Positions 15,317 to 15,898 of a DNA stretch of 15,898 nt are shown here, one piece after another. Position numbers and translations under genes: made by a program. Within the stretch, counting starts at the first letter, position 1; the number at the start of each line of letters is the position of its first letter. The notes under the pieces were generated by a model, which saw only the letters and a program-made list of their open reading frames with translations, made no database searches and had not been told where the DNA came from. Source of the stretch: Syntrophomonadaceae bacterium (GTDB lineage: Bacteria > Bacillota > Dethiobacteria > DTU022); contig PXBM01000095.1 of assembly GCA_003566935.1 (NCBI GenBank), forward strand, positions 1 through 15,898, read 5' to 3'.

Positions 15317-15898
15317 TTAGATCATATTAATTAAAAGGAAATAATAATAGACAAAGGGCGCCGCTAACATCAAACTGTCAAAACGATCTAAAATACCACC
15401 ATGGCCGGGAATAATGCCGCTGGAATCCTTTACTTCCATCTGTCTTTTCATGGCCGATTCCAGGAGGTCTCCCAGCTGGGCAAAAACGGTGATACCCAGG
15501 GCCAGGAATACTGCCTGCATAGTGTTTACCGGCAGGAAACCGGGAAAGAGTATGGTCACAGAAAAAAACAGAATAATAACCGCCCCAATACCTGCCAGTG
15601 AACCTTCTACAGACTTTTTCGGACTTATCTGTGCGGCAAATTTTCTCATTCCCCATTTAACACCGATAAAATATGCTGCAGTATCATGCACCCAGACTCC
15701 GACCAGTAAAATATAAGTATAGGTAACACCATCGGGCAGCATTCTTAAAAGCATCAGGTAGCCAATCAGACCACCCAGGTATACAACCCCCCACAGAGAC
15801 AGGGCGGCGTCTACAACACTAACTTTCTCCATGTTAAATAAGGCGGTGGCAAATAGAATTAACAAGGTAAGCATCAGCAGGGGATAAACCAGGGCCAT
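15317..15898 (-). CDS. cdsA: Phosphatidate cytidylyltransferase, C-terminal part (cut by window edge)
   Basis: CdsA is a membrane enzyme that makes CDP-diacylglycerol from CTP and phosphatidate, the branch point for phospholipids. The visible 193 residues carry several hydrophobic segments, VHDTAAYFIG (70-79), SPKKSVEGSLAG (92-103) and the family signature SAMKRQMEVKD (148-158) followed by PGHGGILDRFD (164-174). CdsA usually has 260-280 residues, so about 70-85 N-terminal residues lie beyond the right edge. The Met at the edge is most likely internal, not the start. The stop is 15 nt before dxr. The usual upstream partner uppS would be outside the window. Confidence 0.95.
   Translation of the reverse strand: MALVYPLLMLTLLILFATALFNMEKVSVVDAALSLWGVVYLGGLIGYLMLLRMLPDGVTYTYILLVGVWVHDTAAYFIGVKWGMRKFAAQISPKKSVEGSLAGIGAVIILFFSVTILFPGFLPVNTMQAVFLALGITVFAQLGDLLESAMKRQMEVKDSSGIIPGHGGILDRFDSLMLAAPFVYYYFLLINMI

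Overview
The window is a run of bacterial housekeeping genes, all on the minus strand, so transcription goes from high to low coordinates. It carries 17 genes: 15 complete and two cut by the window edges (cdsA at the right, an RNase J gene at the left). The order cdsA-dxr-rseP-ispG-...-rimP-nusA-rnpM-infB-rbfA-nrnA-truB-ribF-rpsO-pnp-dut-...-rnj is a Firmicutes arrangement. Placing ispG after rseP and nrnA between rbfA and truB points to Clostridia rather than Bacilli; in Bacillus subtilis both genes lie elsewhere. Strong GGAGG-type ribosome sites and some TTG/GTG starts fit. I cannot name the genus. Nothing suggests a phage, transposon, CRISPR array, rRNA or tRNA.

Right part (about 15.9 to 12.0 kb): envelope lipid and isoprenoid genes. 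cdsA makes CDP-diacylglycerol, dxr and ispG are two steps of the MEP isoprenoid pathway, and rseP is a membrane site-2 protease. Next comes a soluble family-2-like glycosyltransferase of unknown substrate, flanked on both sides by spacers of about 124 nt. It sits where many Firmicutes carry proS and polC, and it is the least expected gene here.

Centre (11.1 to 3.2 kb): a translation and RNA-maturation block. RimP, RbfA and S15 serve the 30S subunit, NusA controls elongation and termination, IF2 starts translation, RnpM (YlxR) is an RNase P modulator, TruB modifies tRNA, NrnA degrades nanoRNA and RibF makes FMN/FAD. Genes are tightly packed (overlaps of 8 and 29 nt, gaps of 14 to 46 nt). The usual ylxQ gene between rnpM and infB is missing.

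Left part (3.1 to 0 kb): pnp (PNPase) is separated from rpsO by a strong hairpin without a U-tract and is followed by a clear intrinsic terminator. dut and the start of an RNase J gene follow. Four genes act in RNA decay or processing (pnp, rnj, nrnA, rnpM), so the cluster joins making ribosomes with turning RNA over.

I found no obviously new system. The points worth a second look are the glycosyltransferase, the missing neighbours, the long acidic NusA tail and the RNA hairpins around rpsO.
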